A program made the translations under genes and the position numbers. DNA of 46,656 nt. Source: Oligoflexia bacterium. GTDB taxonomy: Bacteria > Bdellovibrionota > UBA1018. Under the pieces are notes generated by a model. It did no database searches, was not told the DNA's origin, and worked only from the letters and a program-made list of their open reading frames with translations. Location of the stretch: the NCBI GenBank assembly GCA_903881565.1, contig CAIRTR010000217.1:1-46656 (forward strand). Direction: 5' to 3'. This document shows positions 31,977-41,065 of the stretch, piece by piece. How positions within the stretch are numbered: the stretch's first letter is position 1; each line of letters starts with the position of its first letter.

Positions 31977-33403
31977 TCAGACTTTACGCACTCCCGCTTT
32001 TGGTAGGCTTTGCCTTTTTGGGTTCGCATGAAGCCAAAGCTGCAGCGCCGAACTCACCCATAGCTCCTATTCCAAACGCAGAGCTCTCTCCCGTCTCCGA
32101 CGAATTCAACCTTCCTTCGCTTCGTTCCACATCGGCGTGGCTCACTGAAACAGACCAACCCTCTCAACTCGCCTGGAAGAAGAAAACCATGTGGGCCTGG
32201 GGCAGCACTCCTGGACCGATTTCCATAAAACATTTGCTCCTGAGAACCTGGATTTTTCTTCCCCCCAAATACTCCCTTGCATCCGTGGACGCTGCGCACA
32301 TGCGCCAGGCTCAAGACCCGGGGACGCCCCCCGTTCTAAAAACAGACGAAGCTCCATTTGCCATTGATATGGATGCCCCTGCAGATACGGGCACTCTTCA
32401 AATCAAAGATCCAGCCGGAAAAATATCCACGGTGAAACTTAGAGTCGAAGTAAACAACCCCTCGCCAGTAGCTGTAACCCACCCGTCTTGCCGTGAGAGC
32501 GGCTTAGGATTGAGTGCGAAACGAGGCAAAGGAAATATTGCATTTTCCTCGGCCATTTGCGTGGATCGCGGCAATGCCGTTGATCTGTTCTTCTTTTATT
32601 CCCGCGATGGTGTTTTGAAAAAGACTGGCATCTCGGGGCTCAAAAATACCACAACCGGTATGATCGAAATCCACTTGCCGAAACCCAAACAAATCTGGAG
32701 TGGCCCGCGCTGGATCGGGGGTTTTCAGATTGCGGAGAAGCAAACTGACGTTCCGGCAGAGTATCTCGTTTACTTCGCGCCGAGAGCCGCACGCACCTCT
32801 TCAGGCGTAACCCCCGAAGTTGCGTTCACTTATCTCAGCTACTCCGAAGATCCCGGCGATATTCGGATCACCGAAACCGCGGTGACGGGGAAACTCAGCG
32901 GTGAACTTAATTTGATTCCTTCGGTTCTCGATGTCGACGCTTCGGTGTTCATGACTTTGGTTCCGACTTCTCACTCCCCTGCCGATTTTGATGCCGCACG
33001 ATTCTATGGTTTGAATGCGCGGCTGGGTTATCACTTGCCGCTGGGGATGGGTGCAACCGAGTGGCGGTTTCTGTTGGGCGCCTACATCTGGGGAATGAGT
33101 GTTCCTGGAAACGCTTACGGGATTCAATCCCTCTGGGGTCCGCAGATGTTCATCTCGACAAGGCACCAGCAAGTGGGCACGCGCAACTGGTCTTTTTATG
33201 TAAAATACGTACCGCTTACGAGTGGCTTTTCCTTGGGCAACCGCGAGTTGGCCAGCGGAATCAGTTATCAGATCAACTCACCTGAAGCTCGAACCGCCTG
33301 GAGTTTGACTTTAAATGTTTCTGATTTCCGCTACAAAGCCGCTGACGATTCTGGAAAAGTGGGGTTGTTTTCGACCTCGATGGGGATTCAGGTCGGACTG
33401 TAA
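31970..33403 (+). CDS. outer-membrane protein with N-terminal periplasmic region and C-terminal barrel
   Basis: ATG 31970 follows AGGAG. A signal peptide (about 1-24, ending AKA) precedes a long soluble stretch (about 25-170) containing GPISIKHLLLRTW and IDMDAPADTG. A central beta domain is followed by a C-terminal part with alternating aromatic strands (GLNARLGYHL, GNRELASGISYQI) ending GIQVGL, barrel-like. I do not recognise the family. Its start lies inside a strong RNA hairpin, so its synthesis is probably controlled at translation. Confidence 0.6.
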   Translation: MGIRLYALPLLVGFAFLGSHEAKAAAPNSPIAPIPNAELSPVSDEFNLPSLRSTSAWLTETDQPSQLAWKKKTMWAWGSTPGPISIKHLLLRTWIFLPPKYSLASVDAAHMRQAQDPGTPPVLKTDEAPFAIDMDAPADTGTLQIKDPAGKISTVKLRVEVNNPSPVAVTHPSCRESGLGLSAKRGKGNIAFSSAICVDRGNAVDLFFFYSRDGVLKKTGISGLKNTTTGMIEIHLPKPKQIWSGPRWIGGFQIAEKQTDVPAEYLVYFAPRAARTSSGVTPEVAFTYLSYSEDPGDIRITETAVTGKLSGELNLIPSVLDVDASVFMTLVPTSHSPADFDAARFYGLNARLGYHLPLGMGATEWRFLLGAYIWGMSVPGNAYGIQSLWGPQMFISTRHQQVGTRNWSFYVKYVPLTSGFSLGNRELASGISYQINSPEARTAWSLTLNVSDFRYKAADDSGKVGLFSTSMGIQVGL

Positions 33404-33444
33404 CATACTGTAACGATAAGACATTATATCACACTCTCTATTTA

Positions 33445-33463
33445 GTTGACCAAAAAGATCAAC
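33445..33463 (+). promoter_or_regulatory. 19-bp palindrome upstream of the first Ig-kelch gene
   Basis: GTTGACCAAAAAGATCAAC has 5-bp perfect outer arms. The same 19-bp design occurs at 36472 before the paralogous gene, so it is a candidate shared operator; TTGACC may also serve as a -35 element. Confidence 0.5.
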
Positions 33464-33496
33464 AATAATAACATAATGAGTAGGGGATTTGTTTAT

Positions 33497-36409
33497 ATGA
33501 AGAATTCACTCTCACTTTGGGCAGGGGTTGCTGCGCGGACATTTGCTCTGGCCTCAACGGTTCTGGTTTTTGTGGGCTGCTTTGAGCCCAAAATGAACAA
33601 CAAACGCACCCCTGGTGGTAGCTCACCTGGGATCTCGGAGATTCGAGACGACAGCACTGTTTTGATTGCATCCGATGCGACCCCAAAACTGCGCTTGCCT
33701 CCCTCTGATTTCAAATACGCAAAAGCCCTCTATGTTTTAGAAGTCGGCAAAGATTTTGTTTCTGATGTCCCAACAAACGCAGGTGGAGAGATCGTGTCTT
33801 ATTCAGTCATTCCACAACTACCTGAGGGTCTTACCTTAGACACAAGAACAGGCTTGATTGCGGGCGTAATTAGTAAGGAGCTGCCCGAAAGCCCTTTTTC
33901 GATCCGAGGAATCAATTCCATGGGCCGAGTCTCTATTTCCATAAGCTTCAAAGTCGTCCCCGCGACCTTCGGGGTTATCACGGACTTTATTTATGTGGAT
34001 ATCGTCGGCGAAAAAGGGAAACTTTTTACAGTCCCGACTCCTACTTATACCGGCGGACCGGTTAGTAGTTTTTCAGTTTCAACAGCCGACGCCTCACCTG
34101 CTTTACCTGCGGGACTTTTGATTGATTCAAATACGGGCTCAATCTACGGCACGCCCACTGAAGTCGTTCTCAATCCCACTACAGTCACGATCGCCGCTGC
34201 ATATAAAGGGGGATCTACCTACGGTGACGGCGCTACTTTGGCGCAGGTTTCAATTCAAATTAAAGACACCCCACCTGCGGGACTCGTATACTCACCCACC
34301 GAAATGAAATGCTTCTTAGGCGACGCCTGCAAGCTAGCTGCACCCAAGAGTTCGGGGGGAACGATCACGAAGTTCTCACTCGTTGGCGCTCCTAACTTTC
34401 TGACGATCGACGCGGCCACGGGTGCACTGTCTGTGGATTCAAAAACAGAACAGAAGGGGGATTTTTCTTTCCAAGTAAAAGCAGAGAATTCAACCAGCGA
34501 TTCAACAAGCGTTTCAGTGGCTCTCACGGTAACGGATAAGCCGACATTTGCTTATAACCAAATCATCGGGATTTTGGGTACCGCTTTGACCCCCATAAGC
34601 CCGGTCATAACAGGCGTAGCCCTCTCAGGATTTTCTGAAGCCCAGGGCTCTTCTCTCCCTGCAGGCCTGAAGATTGATGCCGTAACGGGAGCGATTTCGG
34701 GAACTCCCACGGTCGTAGGACTCATTGAGGTTTCTGTCGCCCTTCAAGCCAACTTTGCGGGGGGTACGGCACCGGCGACTGCAACTGCAAAGTTCATCAT
34801 CAAAGACAAAGCACCAGAAGTTTCCTATGGTCCACAGACCATTACTTGCAACTTAGGGGACTACTGCGCCGCCTTATCCCCTCCGGTAAGTACGGGAGGA
34901 GCGGTCACCTCTTATGAATTTGTATTGGGCGGCCAAAGCAACGTTCCATCCTTCTTAAATATCAACACGGCAACGGGTATCCTGTCGCTAAATCTGAATA
35001 CGGAAACTATCGGCACCTACCCTTTTACTATTAAAGCAACTAACCTGACCAAGACCGTAAGTGTGCCGCTGATTCTGGTGATCATCGATCCCATTCGGAA
35101 CTTGGCGTATCCCTTCTCCGGTATGATCTTGCAAAAAAATTCGTTGGCAATGACCAATACACCAACGTGGAAGGGACCCGGCGCCACGTTCGATGTGAAT
35201 CCAAAGTTACCTGCAGGACTGGGTCTGGACCCATTGACCGGAGTCATCCAAGGGATTCCCACAGCGTATGCACCAAAACAAGACTACGTCATCAGCGCCG
35301 TCAATCCGGATAATACCGCTGGAGCAGCCAAAGCAACCCTATCCATATTTGTTGCAAATACTGTCTCCCAACCTGCATCAGTCAGTAGAGATCTTCGTCG
35401 CAGGTACCATTCAGCCAGCCTCTTAAGAGATGGTCGAGTTCTCATTGCAGGAGGCTTGGATTGCAATGGGGCGCCTTTGAACACAGTCGAAATATTTGAC
35501 CCAGCCACAGGCTTTTTTCAAAGTCTTTCACATCCACTTACAACGGCGCGCTCTCACCACTCCTCCTCGTTAATGGCAGACGGACGCGTCTTGATCGCCG
35601 GAGGAGAAACCGCCCCAAACAACGCCCTTGCGACTTTAGAAACAATCGATACGAGCAACGGCGATATCGCTGCGGCGGGAGGCTTCAAGACCGGAGGTAG
35701 AACCTCTCCAGTTGCCATCAGACTTTCAAACGGCAAAGTGATTTTTGGAGGAGGCACGAGTACGCCAGCACTTGAATTGGTTGATCCCGCAAGAAAGATC
35801 TTCACTGCTATTGGGGTGCCGAGCAATACTGACCTATCAGATGCGAAGGGCACGATGCTTGCGAGTGGGAAAGTCCTTTTTGCAGGAATTCTTTCACCCA
35901 CAGCGTCTCTGATTTTTGATCCCACCGATAATTCAATAGTCAAAATTGCCCCGCCAAGTGTTCCGACCAAACTCCACACGGTGACGGGGCTCCCGGATGG
36001 CACTGCTCTTTTGGTGGGTGGTTCTGCGGTTAACGGCGTTGTTGTGAATCTGACGAAAATATTTTCACCATCAAATAGTAGTTTTGCTGCAGGTCCAGCT
36101 CTTATTTCAGCTAGAGCTCAGCATACCGCCAGTCTCATGCTCGACGGAACCGTTACAATTGCGGGCGGGGTGGATGCAACAGGAGCAGCACTCGACTCAG
36201 TCGAGCAGTTTAAGAACGCTGCATTTTCTCAAAAAGCGGCATTAAGCTCGCCCCGCGTCGGGCACACTTCGACCCTTCTGACCTCGGGAGGGCTATTTAT
36301 CTACGGAGGAGAGGCGTGCGGTGCTACACCCCCGCCTGCAGGGGAAGTATTGGCTCCGGCAGCTTTCGTCGTAAATCCTAACATTTTTATACCGCTGATT
36401 TTTCCATAG
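33497..36409 (+). CDS. lipoprotein with six Ig-like modules and a seven-bladed kelch-type propeller
   Basis: The start is ATG 33497 (MKNSLSLWAG) behind AGGGGAT; the longer frame from 33446 runs through the palindrome. The signal peptide ends with the lipobox VFVGC. Six putative-Ig (He_PIG-like) modules follow, each with an LPAGL-x-(I/L)-D-x2-TG-x-I-x-G core, for example LPAGLLIDSNTGSIYGTPT and LPAGLKIDAVTGAISGTP. From about residue 640 seven kelch-like repeats have H-x-S/T-x-x-LxDGRVLIAGG cores (HSASLLRDGRVLIAGG), enough for one propeller. The protein should be an extended surface lipoprotein. An adhesive role is inferred. A paralogue follows at 36534. Confidence 0.78.
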   Translation: MKNSLSLWAGVAARTFALASTVLVFVGCFEPKMNNKRTPGGSSPGISEIRDDSTVLIASDATPKLRLPPSDFKYAKALYVLEVGKDFVSDVPTNAGGEIVSYSVIPQLPEGLTLDTRTGLIAGVISKELPESPFSIRGINSMGRVSISISFKVVPATFGVITDFIYVDIVGEKGKLFTVPTPTYTGGPVSSFSVSTADASPALPAGLLIDSNTGSIYGTPTEVVLNPTTVTIAAAYKGGSTYGDGATLAQVSIQIKDTPPAGLVYSPTEMKCFLGDACKLAAPKSSGGTITKFSLVGAPNFLTIDAATGALSVDSKTEQKGDFSFQVKAENSTSDSTSVSVALTVTDKPTFAYNQIIGILGTALTPISPVITGVALSGFSEAQGSSLPAGLKIDAVTGAISGTPTVVGLIEVSVALQANFAGGTAPATATAKFIIKDKAPEVSYGPQTITCNLGDYCAALSPPVSTGGAVTSYEFVLGGQSNVPSFLNINTATGILSLNLNTETIGTYPFTIKATNLTKTVSVPLILVIIDPIRNLAYPFSGMILQKNSLAMTNTPTWKGPGATFDVNPKLPAGLGLDPLTGVIQGIPTAYAPKQDYVISAVNPDNTAGAAKATLSIFVANTVSQPASVSRDLRRRYHSASLLRDGRVLIAGGLDCNGAPLNTVEIFDPATGFFQSLSHPLTTARSHHSSSLMADGRVLIAGGETAPNNALATLETIDTSNGDIAAAGGFKTGGRTSPVAIRLSNGKVIFGGGTSTPALELVDPARKIFTAIGVPSNTDLSDAKGTMLASGKVLFAGILSPTASLIFDPTDNSIVKIAPPSVPTKLHTVTGLPDGTALLVGGSAVNGVVVNLTKIFSPSNSSFAAGPALISARAQHTASLMLDGTVTIAGGVDATGAALDSVEQFKNAAFSQKAALSSPRVGHTSTLLTSGGLFIYGGEACGATPPPAGEVLAPAAFVVNPNIFIPLIFP

Positions 36410-36471
36410 TAAATTACAAAGAAAAAGTCGCATATACTTGTAATTAAACAGTTATTCATATAATAGAAGCA

Positions 36472-36490
36472 GTTGACTTAATTGGTCAAC
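36472..36490 (+). promoter_or_regulatory. 19-bp palindrome upstream of the second Ig-kelch gene
   Basis: GTTGACTTAATTGGTCAAC has 6-bp perfect arms, the same length and half-sites as the palindrome at 33445. Both are followed by an A/T-rich stretch and then AGGGGAT before the gene. Confidence 0.5.
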
Positions 36491-36500
36491 TAAAATAAAC

Positions 36501-36521
36501 TTATAGATAGGGGATCTATAA
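36501..36521 (+). promoter_or_regulatory. leader hairpin presenting an SD-like loop
   Basis: TTATAGAT (36501-36508) and ATCTATAA (36514-36521) are perfect 8-bp arms with AGGGG as the loop. The real binding site AGGGGG follows at 36521-36526 before ATG 36534. A decoy or standby ribosome site is possible. Confidence 0.45.
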
Positions 36522-36533
36522 GGGGGACGTTTT

Positions 36534-39026
36534 ATGAAATCTATTTATTGGAAATATCTGTCGCGCACGCTTGGACTTGCCTTGGTTGCGTCGACCACGA
36601 TGGGCGCGGGAACTTGCACCTCGGGACCAAAGATGAATCGGACCTTGGGGTCGGTCACGAGAACCGTTTCGAACACTTCGGGCGGAACCAGTGGTCAGAT
36701 TAGCGGCTCCGGAATAATTCAAGACGCCCTCAAAGCTCCCAAGAATCTGCGCTTCTCCCAAAATTCTTTTGCGTTAACCGTGGGTAAGCCGGAATTAATT
36801 CTCGACCCCACCTTTGAAGAGGGAACCCCCGCACTTTTTGACATCAAACCCGATCTACCCAAAGGCCTGACGTTCGATTACCTGTTTGGAAATATTATCG
36901 GCACACCAAGTGTGGCAATGGATGAAACTGAATTCACAATTACGGCGAAGAATGCGGTGGGTGTGGCCGAGGTGAAGATAAAGATCAGCGTGAGTGAACT
37001 TGCGCTCCCGGCAGACCCTGTCGACGACGATCCCAGTCCTTCACTCAACTACAGCTCGTGTAACAGCATCTTGGTCTGTACGATTGGGCAACCATGCTCA
37101 TGCAAGCCTACTCTCGTTACCACACTACAAGTAACTTTTGAGTTTGCGAAAAAGTCGACTTTACCCACCTACCTCTCCTCTCCTAGCGATCTCGAAATCA
37201 TCAAAGGAATCTCAATGGATCACACAACTGGTGTGATCGGAGGAACGGCACTTGAGTTTTTGAGCAAGCCCCTGAGTGCGATTGTGAACGCAAAAAACTC
37301 AGAGGGGCGAGTTGTTGCATCCTCCATTGTTACTTTAAATCTGAGCATGCCTAAAAATACACCCTTTGACTACGGCGGAGGACTTCTCACATTTCCACTA
37401 GGTGACCTGGCTACTGAATTCAAACCGACATTAAATGGCTCTTTTGATACGTTCACCTATTCTCCTGCCTTGCCTGAGGGGATCAATCTCGACTCCAAAA
37501 ACGGAACCGTGAGTGGTACGCCTAAAGCATTTTCAGATAAACTCACAACTCATGTCGTTATCGCAAGTGATTCGAGTGGAAAAACTCCCTCGGCCGTGAC
37601 TGTTTTCACCCTCAAGCTTATGGATATTCCTCCCCTGAGCTTGACGTATTCATTCAATCAAAGTCTTTATGTAGTCGGAAAGCAAATTTTGCCAAATTAT
37701 GCACAATACAAAGGAGGAGCCGCGCAATTTAGTTCGCCTTGCTTCGGAGGAAATTCCAACATTGAAGGACTCATCTTGGATCCCTCTACCGCAAAAATAT
37801 CTGGTACACCCACGAAAATCTTCGATCCTAAAGTGTGTGCAATTACTGCTCAAAACAACGGAGGACCTCCCCTTACAACCAATGTAACGATAAGCGTAGT
37901 TAATCAGCTGCCAACGCTGGGAACCCCGGTATCAAATCGTTCAGATCATACTGCGACGCTCTTAACAGACGGAAGAGTCCTTATCGTAGGCGGGAGCGAT
38001 CTTGCTACAGCAGGAACACTGAAAACGGCGGAAATATTTGACCCCAAGACAGGCGCTTTTACAAAAACAGGGGACATGACTTATGCCAGACAAAAACATC
38101 AGGCCGTGCTTTTGTCGGATGGACAAGTTGCAATAATTGGAGGCACTTCCAACTCTGCTCCTCCGCCACCTGGCCCCTCAAAAACTATCGAAATCTATGA
38201 TCCAACAAGCGGCGAATTTTCAAAATCAATAGTCCCAATGACGAGAGAAAGGACTAGTCCGGCCGCGGCACTCATGCCCGATGGACGCGTCTACATTGTA
38301 GGAGGCAATTCCGATGGAGCACCTGAAATCTTCGATCCTTTCAAAGGGAGCAGTTCAGTAACTCGCCCGCCCGGCTTTAACTATTCCTTATTCTCAGTTG
38401 CTGCGACTCTAGACATAAATCCAGGTAAGGTTCTTTTCATTGAAGGAGCAAATGCAAACAATAATCCAGTCGAACTCTATACAGCTTCAACCAACTTAAT
38501 TTCTTCCGGCACTTCACTTCCAACGCAAATATTTGATTCCTTCACCCTCACTGCACTACCAGGAGGACGGTACGTAGTAGCAGGGGGCACCACCAGCAAC
38601 ACCTCAGTGGGTGGAGTGCTCATCAGCGACGTAAACACTTCAGTGAATACCCCCCTCTTTGGAGGAGATGATAGAGCTGGTCACACTGCCAACCTCATGC
38701 CCGATGAAAAAACAGTCATACTTTTGGGCGGATATGTGTATATCAATCAAACTATCTACTGGGGAAACACCGCCCCGGACGGAACCGAATGCAATAACGA
38801 TGCTGAAGATGACTGTCCGTATTCCTTCGACACACTTACTGCATCCGCCGATACTATCTCAACGGATTCAAAATCACTTACACGAAAATCCATTGCTGGT
38901 TTAAAGAGCGCCCGTTTTAAACACACTTCGACCCTACTGCAAAGTGGGACACTCTTGATCGTGGGCGGAGCGGATCTTGCCTCTACTCAAACAGTGAACA
39001 CTCCGGAGTACTACCCAGCCCCTTAA
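36534..39026 (+). CDS. paralogous lipoprotein with Ig-like modules and a kelch-type propeller
   Basis: This 830-residue protein copies the design of its upstream neighbour. The signal peptide has a lipobox GAGTC. At least four Ig-like modules follow (LPKGLTFDYLFGNIIGTPS, LPEGINLDSKNGTVSGTPK, IEGLILDPSTAKISGTPT and a diverged one with ISMDHTTGVIGGT). Then come seven kelch-like repeats (HTATLLTDGRVLIVGG, ALMPDGRVYIVGG, HTSTLLQSGTLLIVGG). A Cys/Asp-rich insertion lies in the sixth blade. The protein should be surface exposed and lipid anchored. The stop codon touches the orphan glycosyltransferase 3' end repeat. Confidence 0.78.
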   Translation: MKSIYWKYLSRTLGLALVASTTMGAGTCTSGPKMNRTLGSVTRTVSNTSGGTSGQISGSGIIQDALKAPKNLRFSQNSFALTVGKPELILDPTFEEGTPALFDIKPDLPKGLTFDYLFGNIIGTPSVAMDETEFTITAKNAVGVAEVKIKISVSELALPADPVDDDPSPSLNYSSCNSILVCTIGQPCSCKPTLVTTLQVTFEFAKKSTLPTYLSSPSDLEIIKGISMDHTTGVIGGTALEFLSKPLSAIVNAKNSEGRVVASSIVTLNLSMPKNTPFDYGGGLLTFPLGDLATEFKPTLNGSFDTFTYSPALPEGINLDSKNGTVSGTPKAFSDKLTTHVVIASDSSGKTPSAVTVFTLKLMDIPPLSLTYSFNQSLYVVGKQILPNYAQYKGGAAQFSSPCFGGNSNIEGLILDPSTAKISGTPTKIFDPKVCAITAQNNGGPPLTTNVTISVVNQLPTLGTPVSNRSDHTATLLTDGRVLIVGGSDLATAGTLKTAEIFDPKTGAFTKTGDMTYARQKHQAVLLSDGQVAIIGGTSNSAPPPPGPSKTIEIYDPTSGEFSKSIVPMTRERTSPAAALMPDGRVYIVGGNSDGAPEIFDPFKGSSSVTRPPGFNYSLFSVAATLDINPGKVLFIEGANANNNPVELYTASTNLISSGTSLPTQIFDSFTLTALPGGRYVVAGGTTSNTSVGGVLISDVNTSVNTPLFGGDDRAGHTANLMPDEKTVILLGGYVYINQTIYWGNTAPDGTECNNDAEDDCPYSFDTLTASADTISTDSKSLTRKSIAGLKSARFKHTSTLLQSGTLLIVGGADLASTQTVNTPEYYPAP

Positions 39027-39087
39027 TCCCCTACGCGCAGCCCTTACTCAGCAACTCCTCAAGCGGTGCGGGATCCTTGCCGGCCGC
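39026..39087 (-). repeat. orphan copy of the glycosyltransferase 3' end (direct repeat B, distal copy)
   Basis: This 62-base block matches 41066-41127 at 57 of 62 positions by hand alignment, in the same orientation. Translated on the minus strand it reads AGKDPAPLEELLSKGCA then stop, against AGKDPAPLEELLSKGWA then stop in the intact gene. No other part of a second glycosyltransferase is present. It bounds the AbiE island on the left. Confidence 0.92.
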
Positions 39088-39089
39088 AA

Positions 39090-39302
39090 CTACCGCAGGC
39101 GATACCTCACGCCCCGCCCCTTACCTTCAAGAACAAGAGGACCATCGGCGACCATCGATTTAAAGTAAACCATAACCGTATTTCGGTTCACTTTCGTTAG
39201 CGTCACAACTTCAGCAACGGAGGCAGAGCCATGGGTTTTAATGATCTCGATGATTTGAGCGAAAGGGGCGGCATCTTTGCCAACAAAATCTCTCCCCGAA
39301 GC
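39090..39302 (-). pseudogene. winged-helix domain remnant
   Basis: The minus frame from 39302 encodes about 70 residues that look like a winged-helix DNA-binding domain: FAQIIEIIKTHGSASVAEVV, then TKVNRNTVMVYFKSMVADG and a basic wing GKGRGVRYRLR before a TAG at 39090-39092. The frame is closed upstream by TAA at 39303-39305, and there is no ATG or other convincing start near its beginning. It probably is the C-terminal remnant of a larger gene. It lies between the AbiEii stop and the orphan repeat, so it is part of the island's distal end. Confidence 0.5.
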
Positions 39303-39322
39303 TTATGCTCACCCAGGATTCT

Positions 39323-40198
39323 TCACAAGCATCGCTGAACCATTACCGCTATTCTTTCCAACTGTTTCCAAGCGCTTTCAAAATCAAAAATAGAAAAGTC
39401 CCTATCCCGCAATACCGGGCGCAGATCTGTCTCTAACTGATCTTTGAATGCGGCTTTCCGCTCCAACGAAACCTGAATCTGGCCATTCCCAGAAACTTGA
39501 AACTTCTCCTTAATCAAAGCTAACCAACCCTGCTCATCTAAAGGAATATGACTATTGCGTGTTGCGTGATCCAGGTCGTACAGGTCCCTGATCGCAGCTT
39601 CCTTTCGCGTTAGCGCTGCCCGGACCTTTTCGGCGTAAGCCTCTCCTTTGGATAGGCAGGCAACATCAAAATGGGGTATCAACGGCGCATCAGTATAAGG
39701 GTCTTGAAGCAAAGTTGCAGCGGCCTTCATGACGGCTTCATGGACTTTTTCACGTTGGCTAATCTCAATCAAAATAGAATCTGTTTTCTCAATGAGCACA
39801 GAATTATATATAACAGTAGCATTGTACTGCCTCGACTCATTACTTCCCGTCAAAGACTTCTCAAGCACAACTCCAGGAATATTAGTAGGGAGTGCCAAAA
39901 CAATTGCCTTCAGAGGCTTTGCATTTTTGCTGCGCTCACCACGAGTGGTTTTAAAATCCGTCGAAATAGTAAAATCAAGATCTTCACTTAGCCTATAAAA
40001 TCCCGCATGAACTTTATTCAAAAGAGTTCCGCCTTTGAAAACAAGAGCGTTCCGCGTTTTCATTAACTCTCTTAAAACCAGCGAACAATAATAATCCTTT
40101 TCAATCAGGCGCGCGGAAAAGCCAGTTTTACCTTCGACAAATCGGATCGAATCCTTAAATGCGCTACGATCCTGATGCGGCAATAAAGGGTTAGACAT
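39323..40198 (-). CDS. abiEii: AbiEii-type nucleotidyltransferase toxin (type IV toxin-antitoxin)
   Basis: The 291-residue protein has the AbiEii/AbiGii nucleotidyltransferase signature: FKGGTLLNKVH (GG-T/S motif), then FYRLSEDLDFTI (D-x-D metal site). Later family motifs include a conserved ...KGEAYAEKVRAALTRKEA segment and IRDLYDLDHA. AbiEii enzymes use a nucleotide donor to halt growth; related enzymes modify tRNA. The cognate antitoxin gene overlaps its start by 8 bases. The catalytic residues are intact, so the toxin should work. It is one of the two intact genes on the island bounded by repeat B. Confidence 0.85.
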   Translation of the reverse strand: MSNPLLPHQDRSAFKDSIRFVEGKTGFSARLIEKDYYCSLVLRELMKTRNALVFKGGTLLNKVHAGFYRLSEDLDFTISTDFKTTRGERSKNAKPLKAIVLALPTNIPGVVLEKSLTGSNESRQYNATVIYNSVLIEKTDSILIEISQREKVHEAVMKAAATLLQDPYTDAPLIPHFDVACLSKGEAYAEKVRAALTRKEAAIRDLYDLDHATRNSHIPLDEQGWLALIKEKFQVSGNGQIQVSLERKAAFKDQLETDLRPVLRDRDFSIFDFESAWKQLERIAVMVQRCL

Positions 40199-40994
40199 TG
40201 AGAATCAAACCCCATTTTACATCGATTTTTCCACGCGCACTTTTTGTGGGATCCAGCGGCACAAAGGATCTTTGACTTGGAATAGTTTTCATAATCTTGG
40301 CAAGATAGGGCTTCGAATATTTCACCCCATCAAGCACAAAGCCCACACGCTTCTTCACAGCGACATTTCCGAGCTTGAGCAATATTCTCAAAAATTCATC
40401 CATAAATTTCTTGTCATTTACCCGCTCCTTGAGCCAACCAAAGGCCTTAGACTGCGTGCCATACTTCTCACAGTCATAAATCGCATCAAATACTGCGCGA
40501 GGGAGTGAGCTAAACTTAACCACAATCTCCCCCTCTCGCTCCTTTACATTATAGCCTTGGGTAAATCCCAGACGATCCGGCGCAATCTTAATAAACCGAT
40601 AATTTTGACCCGCAATTTTCTTCAACCCTGAAAGTTTGTCATTATACACATCCAATTGATTTGGCACCTGAGTATCTAAACCATATGAACTAAAAACCGT
40701 AAGACCGCTGATTTGATAGCCCTTCGCACTTACCGCTTTCATCAGCGCATCCACAATTAAGTATCCCGAGGGACTAAACACCCCTCCAGGTGGAAGTGTC
40801 TTTGGGACTAAATAGAGGCCCCGCATGAGTTTAGCGATAAGTCGCTTCTTAGATAACTGAGCAAGGAGTCTGGCCTCTTGCACCGGGGTCAAGCGTAAGG
40901 CGGCCAGCAGATCGCCTGTCTTTACGACCGTGATTCCCCTATTTTGTGACCAAGAAAGAAACTTGGACTCTATCGATCCATACCGTTCCACCAT
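40191..40994 (-). CDS. abiEi: AbiEi-type antitoxin / transcriptional repressor
   Basis: The 267-residue protein has an N-terminal winged-helix (about 8-70: TGDLLAALRLTPVQEARLLAQLSKKRLIAKLMRGLYLVP), typical of AbiEi. The C-terminal antitoxin domain has the block ERKA-like ISGLTVFSSYGL and later FSSLPRAVFDAIYD. AbiEi neutralises AbiEii and represses the operon by binding inverted repeats in the promoter. Such a repeat lies directly upstream here. It precedes and overlaps the toxin gene, the standard order. Confidence 0.83.
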   Translation of the reverse strand: MVERYGSIESKFLSWSQNRGITVVKTGDLLAALRLTPVQEARLLAQLSKKRLIAKLMRGLYLVPKTLPPGGVFSPSGYLIVDALMKAVSAKGYQISGLTVFSSYGLDTQVPNQLDVYNDKLSGLKKIAGQNYRFIKIAPDRLGFTQGYNVKEREGEIVVKFSSLPRAVFDAIYDCEKYGTQSKAFGWLKERVNDKKFMDEFLRILLKLGNVAVKKRVGFVLDGVKYSKPYLAKIMKTIPSQRSFVPLDPTKSARGKIDVKWGLILNV

Positions 40995-41048
40995 ATATTC
41001 TATTTACGCTAATTCTGGTCTAACCGCAATACAAGAAAATAGAATATA
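40994..41048 (-). promoter_or_regulatory. inverted-repeat operator of the abiE operon
   Basis: TATATTCTATTT (40994-41005) is mirrored exactly by AAATAGAATATA (41037-41048), 12-bp arms about 31 bp apart. The arm overlaps the abiEi start codon. AbiEi antitoxins are known to bind paired inverted repeats, so this is the likely autoregulatory site. Confidence 0.65.
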
Positions 41049-41065
41049 CACTCAAAACTCACCCT

